Below are positions 16,823-24,479 of a DNA stretch of 32,063 bases, piece after piece. The position numbers were made by a program, and so were the translations under genes. The stretch covers positions 1 through 32,063 of the forward strand of contig CAYNDV010000039.1 in assembly GCA_964396055.1 (NCBI GenBank). The letters are read 5' to 3'. The notes beneath the pieces were generated by a model. The model searched no databases. It was given only the letters and a program-made list of their open reading frames with translations, and was not told the DNA's origin. Positions within the stretch are counted from its first letter, which is position 1; each line of letters opens with the position of its first letter. Source of the DNA: CAYJPV01 sp964396055 (lineage in GTDB: Bacteria; Acidobacteriota; Vicinamibacteria; Vicinamibacterales; JAKQTR01).

Positions 16823-17890
16823 CTAGCCCGTCCTCCCGCGTCCGCCGGGGCCCGTGCCGATCGTCCGGCCCAGGCCCTCCACCAGCCGGATGACGCCCTC
16901 GGCCAGCACGTCCGCGGTCTCGTGGACGCCGGCCTTGCCGGGGTAGATCTCGTAGAGGACGCGGTACGGCGGGGGCGTCAGGTTCGGCATGATCACGTTG
17001 GCGCCCCGCGTCAGGCCGTTGGCACGGCCCGACGCCGGGTCCATGATCGACAGCGCCGTCGTGCTCGGGATGTTGGTGTCGGGGCAGACCAGCCGCGTGA
17101 GCGCCACGGCCTTCAGGGTGGTCAGTTCGTCGTTGGGCACCTGCTCGCCGGCCGGCGCCCTCAACGCGTCCTTCAACGCGCCGGCCAGGGGCGTCCGCGG
17201 ACTCGGCAGGTACGGACCGATGCCGATCATGTCCATGTCGTAGTCGCGGAACGTCCAGATGTCGTTGGCGAGGGTATCCCAGGTCTGTCCGGGTATCCCC
17301 ACCATCACCCCCGTCCCGATCTCGAACCCCAGTTCACGCATCCGCGCCAGCTGGGCCAGGCGATCGGAAACCGTGCCAGGGAGACTCGGGTGGATCGCGC
17401 GGTAGAGGTCGGGATCCGTCGTCTCGAACCGCAGCAGATAGCGGTCCGCGCCGGCGTCCCGCCACGATCGCAGGTCCGCTTCGCTGCGCTCGCCGAGCGA
17501 CAACGTGACCGCCGCGCCCGTCTCAGCCTTGATGGCGCCAATCACGTCCGCCACGAACGGCCCCGTGACGCCGGGGTCCTCTCCGCCCTGCAGGACGATG
17601 GTGCCGAAGCCGAAGTCGCGGCCCTGGCGGGCGCAGGCGAGAATCTCGTCCTTCGTCATGCGGTACCGCGCCAGCGGGCCCGCGCAGGCCGCGATGCCGC
17701 AGTAGGCGCACTGCCGCACGCAGTAGTTGGTGATCTCGACGAGCCCCCGCAGGTGAACCGCGTCGCCGACCCGCCCGCGCCGCACGTCGTCGGCCCGGCG
17801 CCACAAAGCCTCGAGCGCCGGCCCGTCCGGCTCGGTCAGCCAGGCGCGGATTGCGGCGCGGTCCAGGCGATCATCAAGAGGCGGCAGCAC
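16823..17890 (-). CDS. hydE: HydE, radical SAM H-cluster maturase
   Basis: Radical SAM enzyme of 355 aa acting in [FeFe]-hydrogenase H-cluster assembly. The radical SAM cluster motif is C57-x3-C61-x2-C64 within NYCVRQCAYCGI, and LQGGEDPGVTG is the GGE-type SAM-binding motif. The rest follows the HydE/BioB-like barrel (ETTDPDLYRAIHP, GVMVGIPGQTWDTLANDI, GIGPYLPSPRTPLA, NVIMPNLTPPPYR). Length matches the family. The GTG start at 17890 has GGAGG about 6 nt upstream and lies within the last codons of hydF (17-nt overlap). HydE acts on the organometallic precursor that ends in the diiron subcluster. Last gene of the maturation operon. Confidence 0.95.
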   Translation of the reverse strand: MLPPLDDRLDRAAIRAWLTEPDGPALEALWRRADDVRRGRVGDAVHLRGLVEITNYCVRQCAYCGIAACAGPLARYRMTKDEILACARQGRDFGFGTIVLQGGEDPGVTGPFVADVIGAIKAETGAAVTLSLGERSEADLRSWRDAGADRYLLRFETTDPDLYRAIHPSLPGTVSDRLAQLARMRELGFEIGTGVMVGIPGQTWDTLANDIWTFRDYDMDMIGIGPYLPSPRTPLAGALKDALRAPAGEQVPNDELTTLKAVALTRLVCPDTNIPSTTALSIMDPASGRANGLTRGANVIMPNLTPPPYRVLYEIYPGKAGVHETADVLAEGVIRLVEGLGRTIGTGPGGRGRTG

Positions 17891-19103
17891 GGTAGGCCTC
17901 CAGGGCCGCGGGAAACGGCGCCAGCGCCCGCTCGAAGATCCCGAGTGAATACGCGATTGTCAGGCCGTAGTTCGTGATGGGCACGCCCGCCTCGCGGCAG
18001 CGGTGGATGCGCGAGAGCATCTCCCGGCGGTTGCCCGTGCAGTTGCCGCAGTGGATGACGAGCGCGTAGGGCGACAGGTCGGCCGGGAAGTCGCGGCCCT
18101 GGACGTGCGCGAAGTCGAGCGGCGCGCCGACGTACTGGGTGAGCCACCGCGGGATCTTCACGCGGCCGATATCGTCGCCGATGGGATGGTGGGTGCACGT
18201 CTCGGCCACCAGCACCCGCGACCCGCCGGCCAGGCGTTCGATGCCGAGGGTGCCGCGCACCTGCTCGGCGAGGTCGCCCTGGAAGCGCGCCATCAGGATC
18301 GAGAACGACGTCATCGGCACCTCAGGCGGCACGTCGGCGGCCACTTTGAGGAACGCCTGCGAGTCGGTGACGACCAGCGCCGGCGGCGACGCCAGGCCGG
18401 CGAGCGCCTGCCGCAGCTCCCGTTCCTGGGTCACCAGCGCCAGGCTCTCGCCGTCGAGCAGGTCGCGGATGGCCATCACCTGGGGAAGGATCAGGCGTCC
18501 CTTCGGCGCCTCCTTGTCGATCGGCACCACGAGCACGGCCACGCGCCCGGGCGGCACCAGGTCCGCGATCACGCGCCGGCTGTCGAAGTGATCCGACGGC
18601 GCCAGCCGCAGCAACGCCTCCCGCACGGCCGCCACGCCCTGTCCCGTGACCGCCGACAGGGCCACCACGGCGGAGGCGCGGCCTTCGAGCGCCTGTCGTT
18701 CGGCGTCGGCGAGCGGCCGGGCGTCGATCTTGTTCACCGCGATCGTCACCGGCACCTGCCGCCGCCTGAGCTCGGCCAGCAGCCCGTCTTCGAACGGTCC
18801 CCAGGTCCCGGCTTCCGTCACCAGGATGCCCAGATCGACCCGGTCGAGCACGGCGTGCGTCCGCGCGATGCGCAACTCGCCCAGGGCCCCCTCATCGTCG
18901 ATGCCGGCGGTGTCGACGAAGAGCACCGGCCCCAGGGGCAGCAACTCCATGGGCTTTTCGACGGGATCCGTCGTCGTGCCCGCAAACTCGGACACGATGG
19001 ACACCTGCTGCCGCGTGATGGCGTTCAGCAACGACGACTTGCCGACGTTGCGCCGGCCGAAGATCCCGATGTGCAGACGCAGGGCCCGTGGGGCGGACAA
19101 CAT
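17874..19103 (-). CDS. hydF: HydF, GTPase scaffold for the H-cluster
   Basis: Maturation GTPase of 409 aa that assembles and hands the diiron subcluster to HydA. The GTPase domain has GRRNVGKSS (K22), DTAG (64-67) and NKID (124-127). A dimerisation region follows, and then the cluster domain with CTH (C303, H305) and HCGNC (H351, C352, C355), the HydF-specific CxH...HCxxC motif that binds a [4Fe-4S] cluster. I chose the ATG at 19103 because it has GGGAGGG upstream, overlaps the aspA stop by one base (TGATG) and starts just before the P-loop; the longer frame lies inside aspA. Middle gene of the operon. Confidence 0.96.
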   Translation of the reverse strand: MLSAPRALRLHIGIFGRRNVGKSSLLNAITRQQVSIVSEFAGTTTDPVEKPMELLPLGPVLFVDTAGIDDEGALGELRIARTHAVLDRVDLGILVTEAGTWGPFEDGLLAELRRRQVPVTIAVNKIDARPLADAERQALEGRASAVVALSAVTGQGVAAVREALLRLAPSDHFDSRRVIADLVPPGRVAVLVVPIDKEAPKGRLILPQVMAIRDLLDGESLALVTQERELRQALAGLASPPALVVTDSQAFLKVAADVPPEVPMTSFSILMARFQGDLAEQVRGTLGIERLAGGSRVLVAETCTHHPIGDDIGRVKIPRWLTQYVGAPLDFAHVQGRDFPADLSPYALVIHCGNCTGNRREMLSRIHRCREAGVPITNYGLTIAYSLGIFERALAPFPAALEAYRAAAS

Positions 19104-20512
19104 CAGCGCCCTCCCTTCTTCGGCGGGAACCCCAGGCGGCACACCGCCTCGGGCGACGTGGCGGCGTCGAAGTCGTCCGCCGATACGAACCCCTCGTCCA
19201 CCGCCGTCTCCCGCAGCCCGCGGCCGGTCGCCCGCGCCCGCGCCACGAGCTGGCTGGCGCGCTCGTAGCCGATGAGCGGCAGCAGGGCCGTCGCGCTGGC
19301 GGTCGCGTTCTCCACGTGGCGCCGGCACCGGGCTTCGTCCGCCTCGATCCCGTCCACGCACAACGCGCGCAGGTGGTCGCACGCGCGCGTCAGCAGATCG
19401 AACGACGTGAGCAGGCAGTGCGCCACGAGCGGCAGGAAGGGATTCAGTTCCAGGCTGCCCATCGCCACGGCCACCGTCAGGGCCGCGTCGTGGCCGACCA
19501 CCAGCAGCCCGGCCTGTGTCACCGCTTCGGGCACGACGGGGTTGACCTTGCCGGGCATGATGCTGGATCCGGCCTGCCGGGCCGGCAGCCGGAGTTCGCC
19601 AGGGCCGCCGTCGGGGCCCGAGCCCATCAGGCGCAGATCGCCGGACACCTTGATGAGCGTCGTCGCGAGGGCCTTCAGCAGCCCGGACACCTCGACGAAC
19701 ACGTCAGCGTTCTGCGTGGCGTCCACGAGGTTCTCGGCCCGGGCCAGGCCCAGGCCGGTGACCGCCCGCAGGTCGTCGACCACGCGGAAGATGTAGTCGC
19801 GGGGCGCGCCGAGGCCGGTGCCGATGGCCGTGCCGCCCAGGTTCACCACGCGCAGCCGCTCTTCACTCTGGTTGAGCCGCCACCGGTCGCGGCCAACCGC
19901 CTCCGCGTACGCGCCCATCTCGCGGCCGAGCGTCGTGAGCACGGCGTCCTGCGACTCGGTGCGCCCGATCTTGACCACGTGCGCGAAGGCGCGTTCCTTC
20001 GCCTGGAACGACTCCTGAAGCGCCACCACCGCCCGCTCCAGCGTCCGAAGCCGCCAGATGGCCGCCACGCGGAGGGCTGTCGGGAAGGTGTCGTTGGTGC
20101 TCTGGTGCAGGTTGACGTGGTCCGCCGGCGAGACCGCCGCATAGTCGCCCCGCGGGCGCCCGAGCATCTCGAGGGCGCGGTTGGCCAGCACCTCGTTGAC
20201 GTTCATGTTGGTGCTGGTCCCGGCCCCGCCCTGCAGCGCGTCGACGACGATGGCGGGCGCCAGGGTGCCGTCCAGCAGTTCCGCGCACGCGCGTTCGAGC
20301 GCGTCGGCCACGGCGGCATCGGGCAGGTATCCCAGGGCGCGGTTGGCGCGGGCGGCAGCCAGCTTGACGGCGCCGTACGCCCGCACCAGGCCGCTGTTGA
20401 CGGGGGCCCCGGCAAGGGCGAAGTTCTCCAGCGCCCGCTCGGTGTGGATCCCGTGCAGGACGTCGTCGGGCACGTCCCGGGCCCCCAGCATGTCGTGCTC
20501 GCGTCTCGGCAT
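19103..20512 (-). CDS. aspA: Aspartase/fumarase family lyase, hyd-operon type
   Basis: Predicted aspartate ammonia-lyase of 469 aa. Family motifs are in order: MLGARDVPDDVLHGIHTERA, the GTSTNMNVNEV segment, LHQSTNDTFPTA, and the signature loop GSSIMPGKVNPVVPE (about 315-329) with the catalytic Ser. The VVPE after the signature favours aspartase over fumarase, although GRTESQDAV differs from the usual GRTQLQDAV. It is the first gene of aspA > hydF > hydE and overlaps hydF by one base. From memory, aspA-like genes recur beside hydEFG in other bacteria; released ammonia could feed the bridgehead amine of the H-cluster (inference). GTG 20515 is an alternative start, but GCGAGG sits 5 nt before the ATG at 20512. 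Confidence 0.88.
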   Translation of the reverse strand: MPRREHDMLGARDVPDDVLHGIHTERALENFALAGAPVNSGLVRAYGAVKLAAARANRALGYLPDAAVADALERACAELLDGTLAPAIVVDALQGGAGTSTNMNVNEVLANRALEMLGRPRGDYAAVSPADHVNLHQSTNDTFPTALRVAAIWRLRTLERAVVALQESFQAKERAFAHVVKIGRTESQDAVLTTLGREMGAYAEAVGRDRWRLNQSEERLRVVNLGGTAIGTGLGAPRDYIFRVVDDLRAVTGLGLARAENLVDATQNADVFVEVSGLLKALATTLIKVSGDLRLMGSGPDGGPGELRLPARQAGSSIMPGKVNPVVPEAVTQAGLLVVGHDAALTVAVAMGSLELNPFLPLVAHCLLTSFDLLTRACDHLRALCVDGIEADEARCRRHVENATASATALLPLIGYERASQLVARARATGRGLRETAVDEGFVSADDFDAATSPEAVCRLGFPPKKGGR

Positions 20513-20654
20513 CACGGCCTCGCTCGATCATACCCTCCGGCGCGGACCCCCGGCCAGCGGCGGCCCCGCCGATTTTCACGCGGATTCAGCCTTTGTTCAC
20601 GACTCCGGCCGTCCCGGGGCCTACATTGTCCACAGACACCTGGAGGGACGGACT

Positions 20655-22025
20655 GTGAAGATCCTGCTCGTGGCTCCGGCGTCCGGCACGTGGCGTGGCC
20701 TGGGCAAGCACCGGCTGTTCAACGGCCGGACGTTCAGGTTCTCGATGCTGTCGGCCCTCAGTGTGGCCGCCCTGACGCCGCCCGGGCACGAGATCAGAGT
20801 GGTCGACGAACAGGTCGAGGACATCCCGTGGGACGAACCCTTCGACCTGGTCGGCATCACCGTGATGACCGCGACGGCGCCGCGCGCCTACGAACTGTGC
20901 CGGCGGTTCGCCGAACGAGGCACCCCCGTCGTCGTCGGAGGGTTTCACCCGACCTTCAATCTCGAGGAGGCGCTCGAGCACGCCGACGCGGTCGTGGTCG
21001 GTCCCGCGGGCGGCGCCTGGACCACCTTGCTCGCCGATGCGGCCGACGGCGTGCTGCAGCGCGTGTATCGAGGCGACCCGGACGTGCCCGTGCCCATGGC
21101 CCTGCCGCGCCACCTCCTGAAACGACAGGGGTACGTGTCGATCAATACGTGCTGCGCCACGCTCGGCTGCCGGAACGAGTGCGCCTTCTGCTCGATCACG
21201 GCGTTCTACCAGGGGCGCCGCTACCACCGGCCCGTGGACGAGATCGTGGCGCACCTGCGGAGCTTCGACGAGCGGTTCTTCATGTTCATGGACGACAACC
21301 TGACCCAGGACCGCGGGTATGCCCTCGACCTGTTCCGGGCCATCGCCCCGCTGCGCAAGCAGTGGGCCACGCAGGCGTCTGTCGAGATTGCCGACGACCC
21401 GGAACTGGTGGGCTGGATGCGTCGCGCCGGCTGCGTCGGCGTCTTCATCGGCCTGGAGAGCTTCTCGGAGCAGGCCCTCTGTTCGCAGAACAAGACCATC
21501 AGGTCGCCGCAGGTCTACCGCGATGCCGTGCGGACCCTGCACCGCCACGGGATTGCCGTGGAGGCGGGCCTGATCTTCGGGTTCGACTCGGACGGCCCCG
21601 ACGTGTTCGAGCGGACGCTCGCCGTGCTCGACGTTATCGGCGCCGACGCCATGCAGGCGTCGATCCTGACGCCGCTGCCGGGCACGCGGCTGTTCCGGGA
21701 CATGCGCCCGCGCATCGTCGACCTGAACTGGGAGCACTACGACTACAAGTGGGCCGTCTTCGAGCCGGCGCGCATGTCGCGCGAGGAGCTCATGGCCGGC
21801 CTGCAGTGGATCAACAAGCGGTTCTACACGCCCTGGCGGATCCTGCGCAGGCTTGGCCGCTGGCTGACCATGCCCGCCGGCTTTTCCCAGTTCCACATTC
21901 CGCTGCTGCTGAACGTCGCGTACTGGGGCCGGCAGTACCGGTTCGGCGTGAAGGGCCACAACCCGGCGCGTGCGCGGCGGCCGGCGGCCGCGCATCACCC
22001 GCTGACGCCAGGCGTCACCGGCTGA
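20655..22025 (+). CDS. B12-binding-type radical SAM protein
   Basis: Radical SAM enzyme of 456 aa of the cobalamin-binding (BchE-like) class. The N-terminal Rossmann-like region (KILLVAPASG, VGITVMTATAPRAYELC, VVVGGFHPTF) resembles a B12-binding domain, but the DxHxxG cobalamin motif is not evident. The core has C172-x3-C176-x2-C179 (CRNECAFC), FMFMDDNLTQD and GVFIGLES. A C-terminal extension of about 90 residues has a hydrophobic and basic stretch. It is not HydG: the HydG-type C-terminal CxxC cluster motif is missing. The GTG start at 20655 is supported by GGAGGG 7 nt upstream. It is divergent from the maturation operon. Substrate unknown. Confidence 0.87.
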   Translation: MKILLVAPASGTWRGLGKHRLFNGRTFRFSMLSALSVAALTPPGHEIRVVDEQVEDIPWDEPFDLVGITVMTATAPRAYELCRRFAERGTPVVVGGFHPTFNLEEALEHADAVVVGPAGGAWTTLLADAADGVLQRVYRGDPDVPVPMALPRHLLKRQGYVSINTCCATLGCRNECAFCSITAFYQGRRYHRPVDEIVAHLRSFDERFFMFMDDNLTQDRGYALDLFRAIAPLRKQWATQASVEIADDPELVGWMRRAGCVGVFIGLESFSEQALCSQNKTIRSPQVYRDAVRTLHRHGIAVEAGLIFGFDSDGPDVFERTLAVLDVIGADAMQASILTPLPGTRLFRDMRPRIVDLNWEHYDYKWAVFEPARMSREELMAGLQWINKRFYTPWRILRRLGRWLTMPAGFSQFHIPLLLNVAYWGRQYRFGVKGHNPARARRPAAAHHPLTPGVTG

Positions 22026-22937
22026 CTACCGCGCCAGCAGCCCGCGTTGCCGCAACCACGCTTCGCAGCGCGCCGGCCAGTCCGAGATGGGGCCGTTGCC
22101 CGGGAGGGTGGCGGAGCCGTGGGGACCGTGCTGGTAGGCGTGCAGTTCAGCCTGCACACCGGCCTTCCGCAGGGCCAGGTAGTAGAGCACGGAGTTCTCG
22201 ACGGGCACGGAGGTGTCGTCGCCGCCATGGACGAGAAAAGCCGGCGGCGTCGCCGCCGTCACGCGCGTCTGCAACGAGAGGCTGTCGACCACCGCGGGAT
22301 CAGGGTTCTTACCGAGCAGGTACTCGCGTGATCCCGCGTGGCCGTACGGCGGAGCGAGCGCGATGACCGGGTAGACGAGGACGTGGAAGTCCGGACGCCC
22401 GCTCGTCGCGTCCAGGGCCGCGCCCGTCTTCCCCGCCGGGTCGTCGAACAGCGTGGCCGCCGACGCCGCCAGGTGCCCGCCGGCCGAGAAGCCGAGGATG
22501 CCGATACGGCCGGGATCGACGCGCAGGCGCTCGGCGTCGCGCCGCACCAGGCGGATCGCACGCAGCGCGTCGCGCAGCGGCGCGGGGTGGCCGAACTGGG
22601 GCACCCTGTACTTCAGGACGAACGCGGTGATGCCGAGGCGGTTCAGCCAGCGCGCAATCTCGACGCCTTCCTTGTCCCAGGCCAGCCGCCGGTACCCCCC
22701 GCCGGGGCAGATGATGACGCCCGTGCCGTTGCGCGTCGCCCGGGGCGCGCGATAGACCGTGAGCGTGGGCCGGCTGATGTTGGTGATCCGTGCCGGTTCC
22801 TCCTCGGTCTCGGGCAGTGGAGTGGCGATGGCGCCGGGCACGCCCTCTGGCCAGAGCGGAATCACCTCGTTGGCGGGCATGGGCTGGGCGGTCATGAGCA
22901 TCGCCGCCAGCGCGAACATCTCGAGCAGTCCTGGCAT
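22026..22937 (-). CDS. Secreted alpha/beta-hydrolase, esterase-like
   Basis: Exported hydrolase of 303 aa. A hydrophobic N-terminus (MFALAAMLMTAQPMPA) looks like a signal peptide. Motifs run VIICPGGGYRRLAWDKEG (oxyanion-hole region), GFSAGGHLAAS with nucleophile S151, VHGGDDTSVPVENS with the acid Asp, and QHGPHGS with the catalytic His. It resembles BD-FAE or acetyl-xylan esterase-like enzymes that deacylate carbohydrates. Substrate is inferred from family only. Its stop abuts the stop of the convergent radical SAM gene with no spacer, and it begins 12 nt after the methyltransferase gene, so the two are probably cotranscribed. Confidence 0.9.
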   Translation of the reverse strand: MPGLLEMFALAAMLMTAQPMPANEVIPLWPEGVPGAIATPLPETEEEPARITNISRPTLTVYRAPRATRNGTGVIICPGGGYRRLAWDKEGVEIARWLNRLGITAFVLKYRVPQFGHPAPLRDALRAIRLVRRDAERLRVDPGRIGILGFSAGGHLAASAATLFDDPAGKTGAALDATSGRPDFHVLVYPVIALAPPYGHAGSREYLLGKNPDPAVVDSLSLQTRVTAATPPAFLVHGGDDTSVPVENSVLYYLALRKAGVQAELHAYQHGPHGSATLPGNGPISDWPARCEAWLRQRGLLAR

Positions 22938-22949
22938 GGGACCTCCATC

Positions 22950-23849
22950 TCAGTGCGCCCTGGCGCGCGTCGCCCGCCACGGCGAGCCTCGGCCCGCAGG
23001 CCCGAACTCGCCTGCGGCCGTGTCGCCCGTGACCGTGCCCGTGTACACCACGCCATCGACGGTGAACTCGATGGTTGTCCCGCGCAGGCGGCCGTTCTCG
23101 ACGGGACGTGTGCGGCCCCGGGCCGTCAGGGTGCCCGTCACGGCCTGGAACTCCTGCCGGAGCGTCAGCGACGTCTCGCCCAGCCACCACGTGCCAGCGG
23201 CGTTCGCGGGCACGATCCAGAGAAACGCCATGCACCAGTTCTCGCAGTCCGTGTCCGCGTGAGCCGTGCCGTCAGGCATCCAGTCGTCCATTGTGAACGT
23301 GTTCGACACAACGCGCGTGCCCGGCGCGAGGCCGAGCAGGGTCGGCCGCAGGCGCAGGTTGAGTTCCGGCAGCAGGAACAGCGTCACCACCGTCGCGTGC
23401 GAGAAGTCGGTGGTGAAGATGTCGCCCTCGACGAATGTCGCGCGATCGGCCACGCCCGCCGCCGCGGCCCGGCGCCTCGACAGCGCGACGAGGTCCGGAT
23501 TGTATTCGACGCCCATCGCCGAGGCCCCCCGCAGGGCTGCTGCGATGACCGTGCGGCCGTCCCCCGACCCGAGATCGACGACGGTGTCGCGCGCGGTGAC
23601 GCCGGCCAGGTCGAGCATCGTATCCACCAGGCTGTTCGCGCTGGGCACCCAGACCACGTCCTTGCCGGGCTGACCCGACTCGGGGTGGTACGGCCCGTCG
23701 TCCTGCGGTTCCGCCGGCCTGGCCGTTCCGGCCGCGGGCGGGGACGGCGGCGGCGGCACGTCCCACACCGTCAGGACGAGACTGATGATGAGCAGGGCAA
23801 AGGCGCCAAGCAGGACCCGTCCGTGCCACGTTCGCGGGCGTGCGCTCAT
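22950..23849 (-). CDS. Membrane-anchored class I methyltransferase, FAM173-like
   Basis: SAM-dependent methyltransferase of 299 aa. One N-terminal membrane helix (GAFALLIISLVLTVW) and a Pro-rich linker precede a Rossmann methyltransferase domain: VVDLGSGDGRTVIAA (motif I), GVEYNPDLVALS (acidic loop), FVEGDIFTTDF and FLLPELNLRLRPTLL. The block PGTRVVSNTFTMDDWMPD recalls the FAM173/ATPSCKMT lysine methyltransferases. A C-terminal part of about 90 residues rich in beta strands (TWWLGETSLTLRQEFQAV) has no family I can name. ATG 23849 is chosen for GGGGAGGG about 8 nt upstream. The anchor suggests action at the membrane, with the catalytic domain probably outside. Target unknown. Confidence 0.85.
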   Translation of the reverse strand: MSARPRTWHGRVLLGAFALLIISLVLTVWDVPPPPSPPAAGTARPAEPQDDGPYHPESGQPGKDVVWVPSANSLVDTMLDLAGVTARDTVVDLGSGDGRTVIAAALRGASAMGVEYNPDLVALSRRRAAAAGVADRATFVEGDIFTTDFSHATVVTLFLLPELNLRLRPTLLGLAPGTRVVSNTFTMDDWMPDGTAHADTDCENWCMAFLWIVPANAAGTWWLGETSLTLRQEFQAVTGTLTARGRTRPVENGRLRGTTIEFTVDGVVYTGTVTGDTAAGEFGPAGRGSPWRATRARAH

Positions 23850-23936
23850 GGGCAGTTCCCTCCCCGGTTCCCTCACACGGGACGGGGGATTCTACCGCAC
23901 CTCGGGTGGAGACGACGGCCGGCGCGTATCGGGGCC

Positions 23937-23967
23937 TTGCCAGACCGCGGCACGGGGCCGATATTGT
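23937..23967 (+). promoter_or_regulatory. Weak promoter candidate for the small membrane protein
   Basis: TTGCCA at 23937-23942 and TATTGT at 23962-23967 are separated by 19 nt, longer than ideal. The stretch CGGGGCC followed by ATTGTC also occurs upstream of the radical SAM gene at 20615-20630. Confidence 0.3.
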
Positions 23968-24047
23968 CAGCAGGAGACCGTACTGGGGCCCGGGCGCACC
24001 CGGGGAGCGCCCTGGCGGTCGGGCCACGACCGGCCCGGGAGGCTATG

Positions 24048-24275
24048 ATGCAGTCCCTCGGTCATCGCTGGCACTCGCACCGGAATCTGCCCCTGCACCC
24101 CGGCATCAACTTCTCCTGCATGGATGTGGGCGGCAACCTCGGCGGGTGCGTATTCGCCGTGGGATCCGTCGTGGCCGTGCTGGTGGGTCTGCCGGAACTG
24201 GTACCCGTCTATCTGGCGTCCCTCGCGCTCGCCTGCGTCTTCGCGGTCGTCCTGCACGCGTGGATGAATCGATAG
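24048..24275 (+). CDS. Small two-helix membrane protein, unknown function
   Basis: Protein of 75 aa. A short, His-rich polar start (LGHRWHSHRNLPLHPG) precedes two hydrophobic segments: NLGGCVFAVGSVVAVLVGLP and then PVYLASLALACVFAVVLHAW, ending in MNR. GGGAGG lies 5 nt before the ATG at 24048 and only 2 nt before the alternative ATG at 24045, so I prefer the former. No family recognised. It stands alone between the divergent methyltransferase and a repeat-filled spacer. Confidence 0.7.
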   Translation: MQSLGHRWHSHRNLPLHPGINFSCMDVGGNLGGCVFAVGSVVAVLVGLPELVPVYLASLALACVFAVVLHAWMNR

Positions 24276-24335
24276 GCCGTTCGGCTATCGGCCGTTCGGC
24301 TGTTTGGCGAAGACAGGCCGTTTGGCCGTTCGGCG
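24275..24335. repeat. Degenerate GGCCGTTC/GGCCGTTT repeats
   Basis: Imperfect 7-9 bp repeats of GGCCGTTCG, GCTATCG and GGCCGTTT directly after the small membrane protein stop codon. In reverse complement the unit is AACGGCC, matching the octamer array at 1-32. Confidence 0.75.
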
Positions 24336-24361
24336 CACAGACAGGACGGGCGCGATGACGG

Positions 24362-24379
24362 GCAGGGCTGAAGCCCTGC
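24362..24379. repeat. REP-like hairpin, copy 2
   Basis: Same perfect inverted repeat as at 3620-3637 (GCAGGGCTGAAGCCCTGC) with the same downstream ACTACGTC and upstream GG, identical over 28 bases. It lies between the small membrane protein and the 3' end of hydA. Confidence 0.88.
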
Positions 24380-24435
24380 ACTACGTCGCCGCGCCCGTCG
24401 TCGATCCAGGCCCTCGGCCCGGCCCCAGCCGCTGG

Positions 24436-24479
24436 CCTCCAGCCTCTAGCCTCTAGCCTCTAGCCTCTAGCCTCTAGCC
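24436..24479. repeat. Heptamer tandem repeat (CCTCTAG) at the hydA 3' end
   Basis: One CCTCCAG unit and five perfect CCTCTAG units. The hydA stop codon (TAG on the minus strand) is inside the last unit. The same heptamer on the opposite strand forms the array at 31927-31968 beyond the other end of the hydrogenase locus. Confidence 0.93.

Noticed and set aside
20655..22025. Radical SAM gene next to the maturation operon considered as the missing HydG.
   Set aside because: Its radical SAM motif is CxxxCxxC like HydG, but the N-terminal B12-type Rossmann region and the lack of a C-terminal CxxC cluster motif do not fit HydG.
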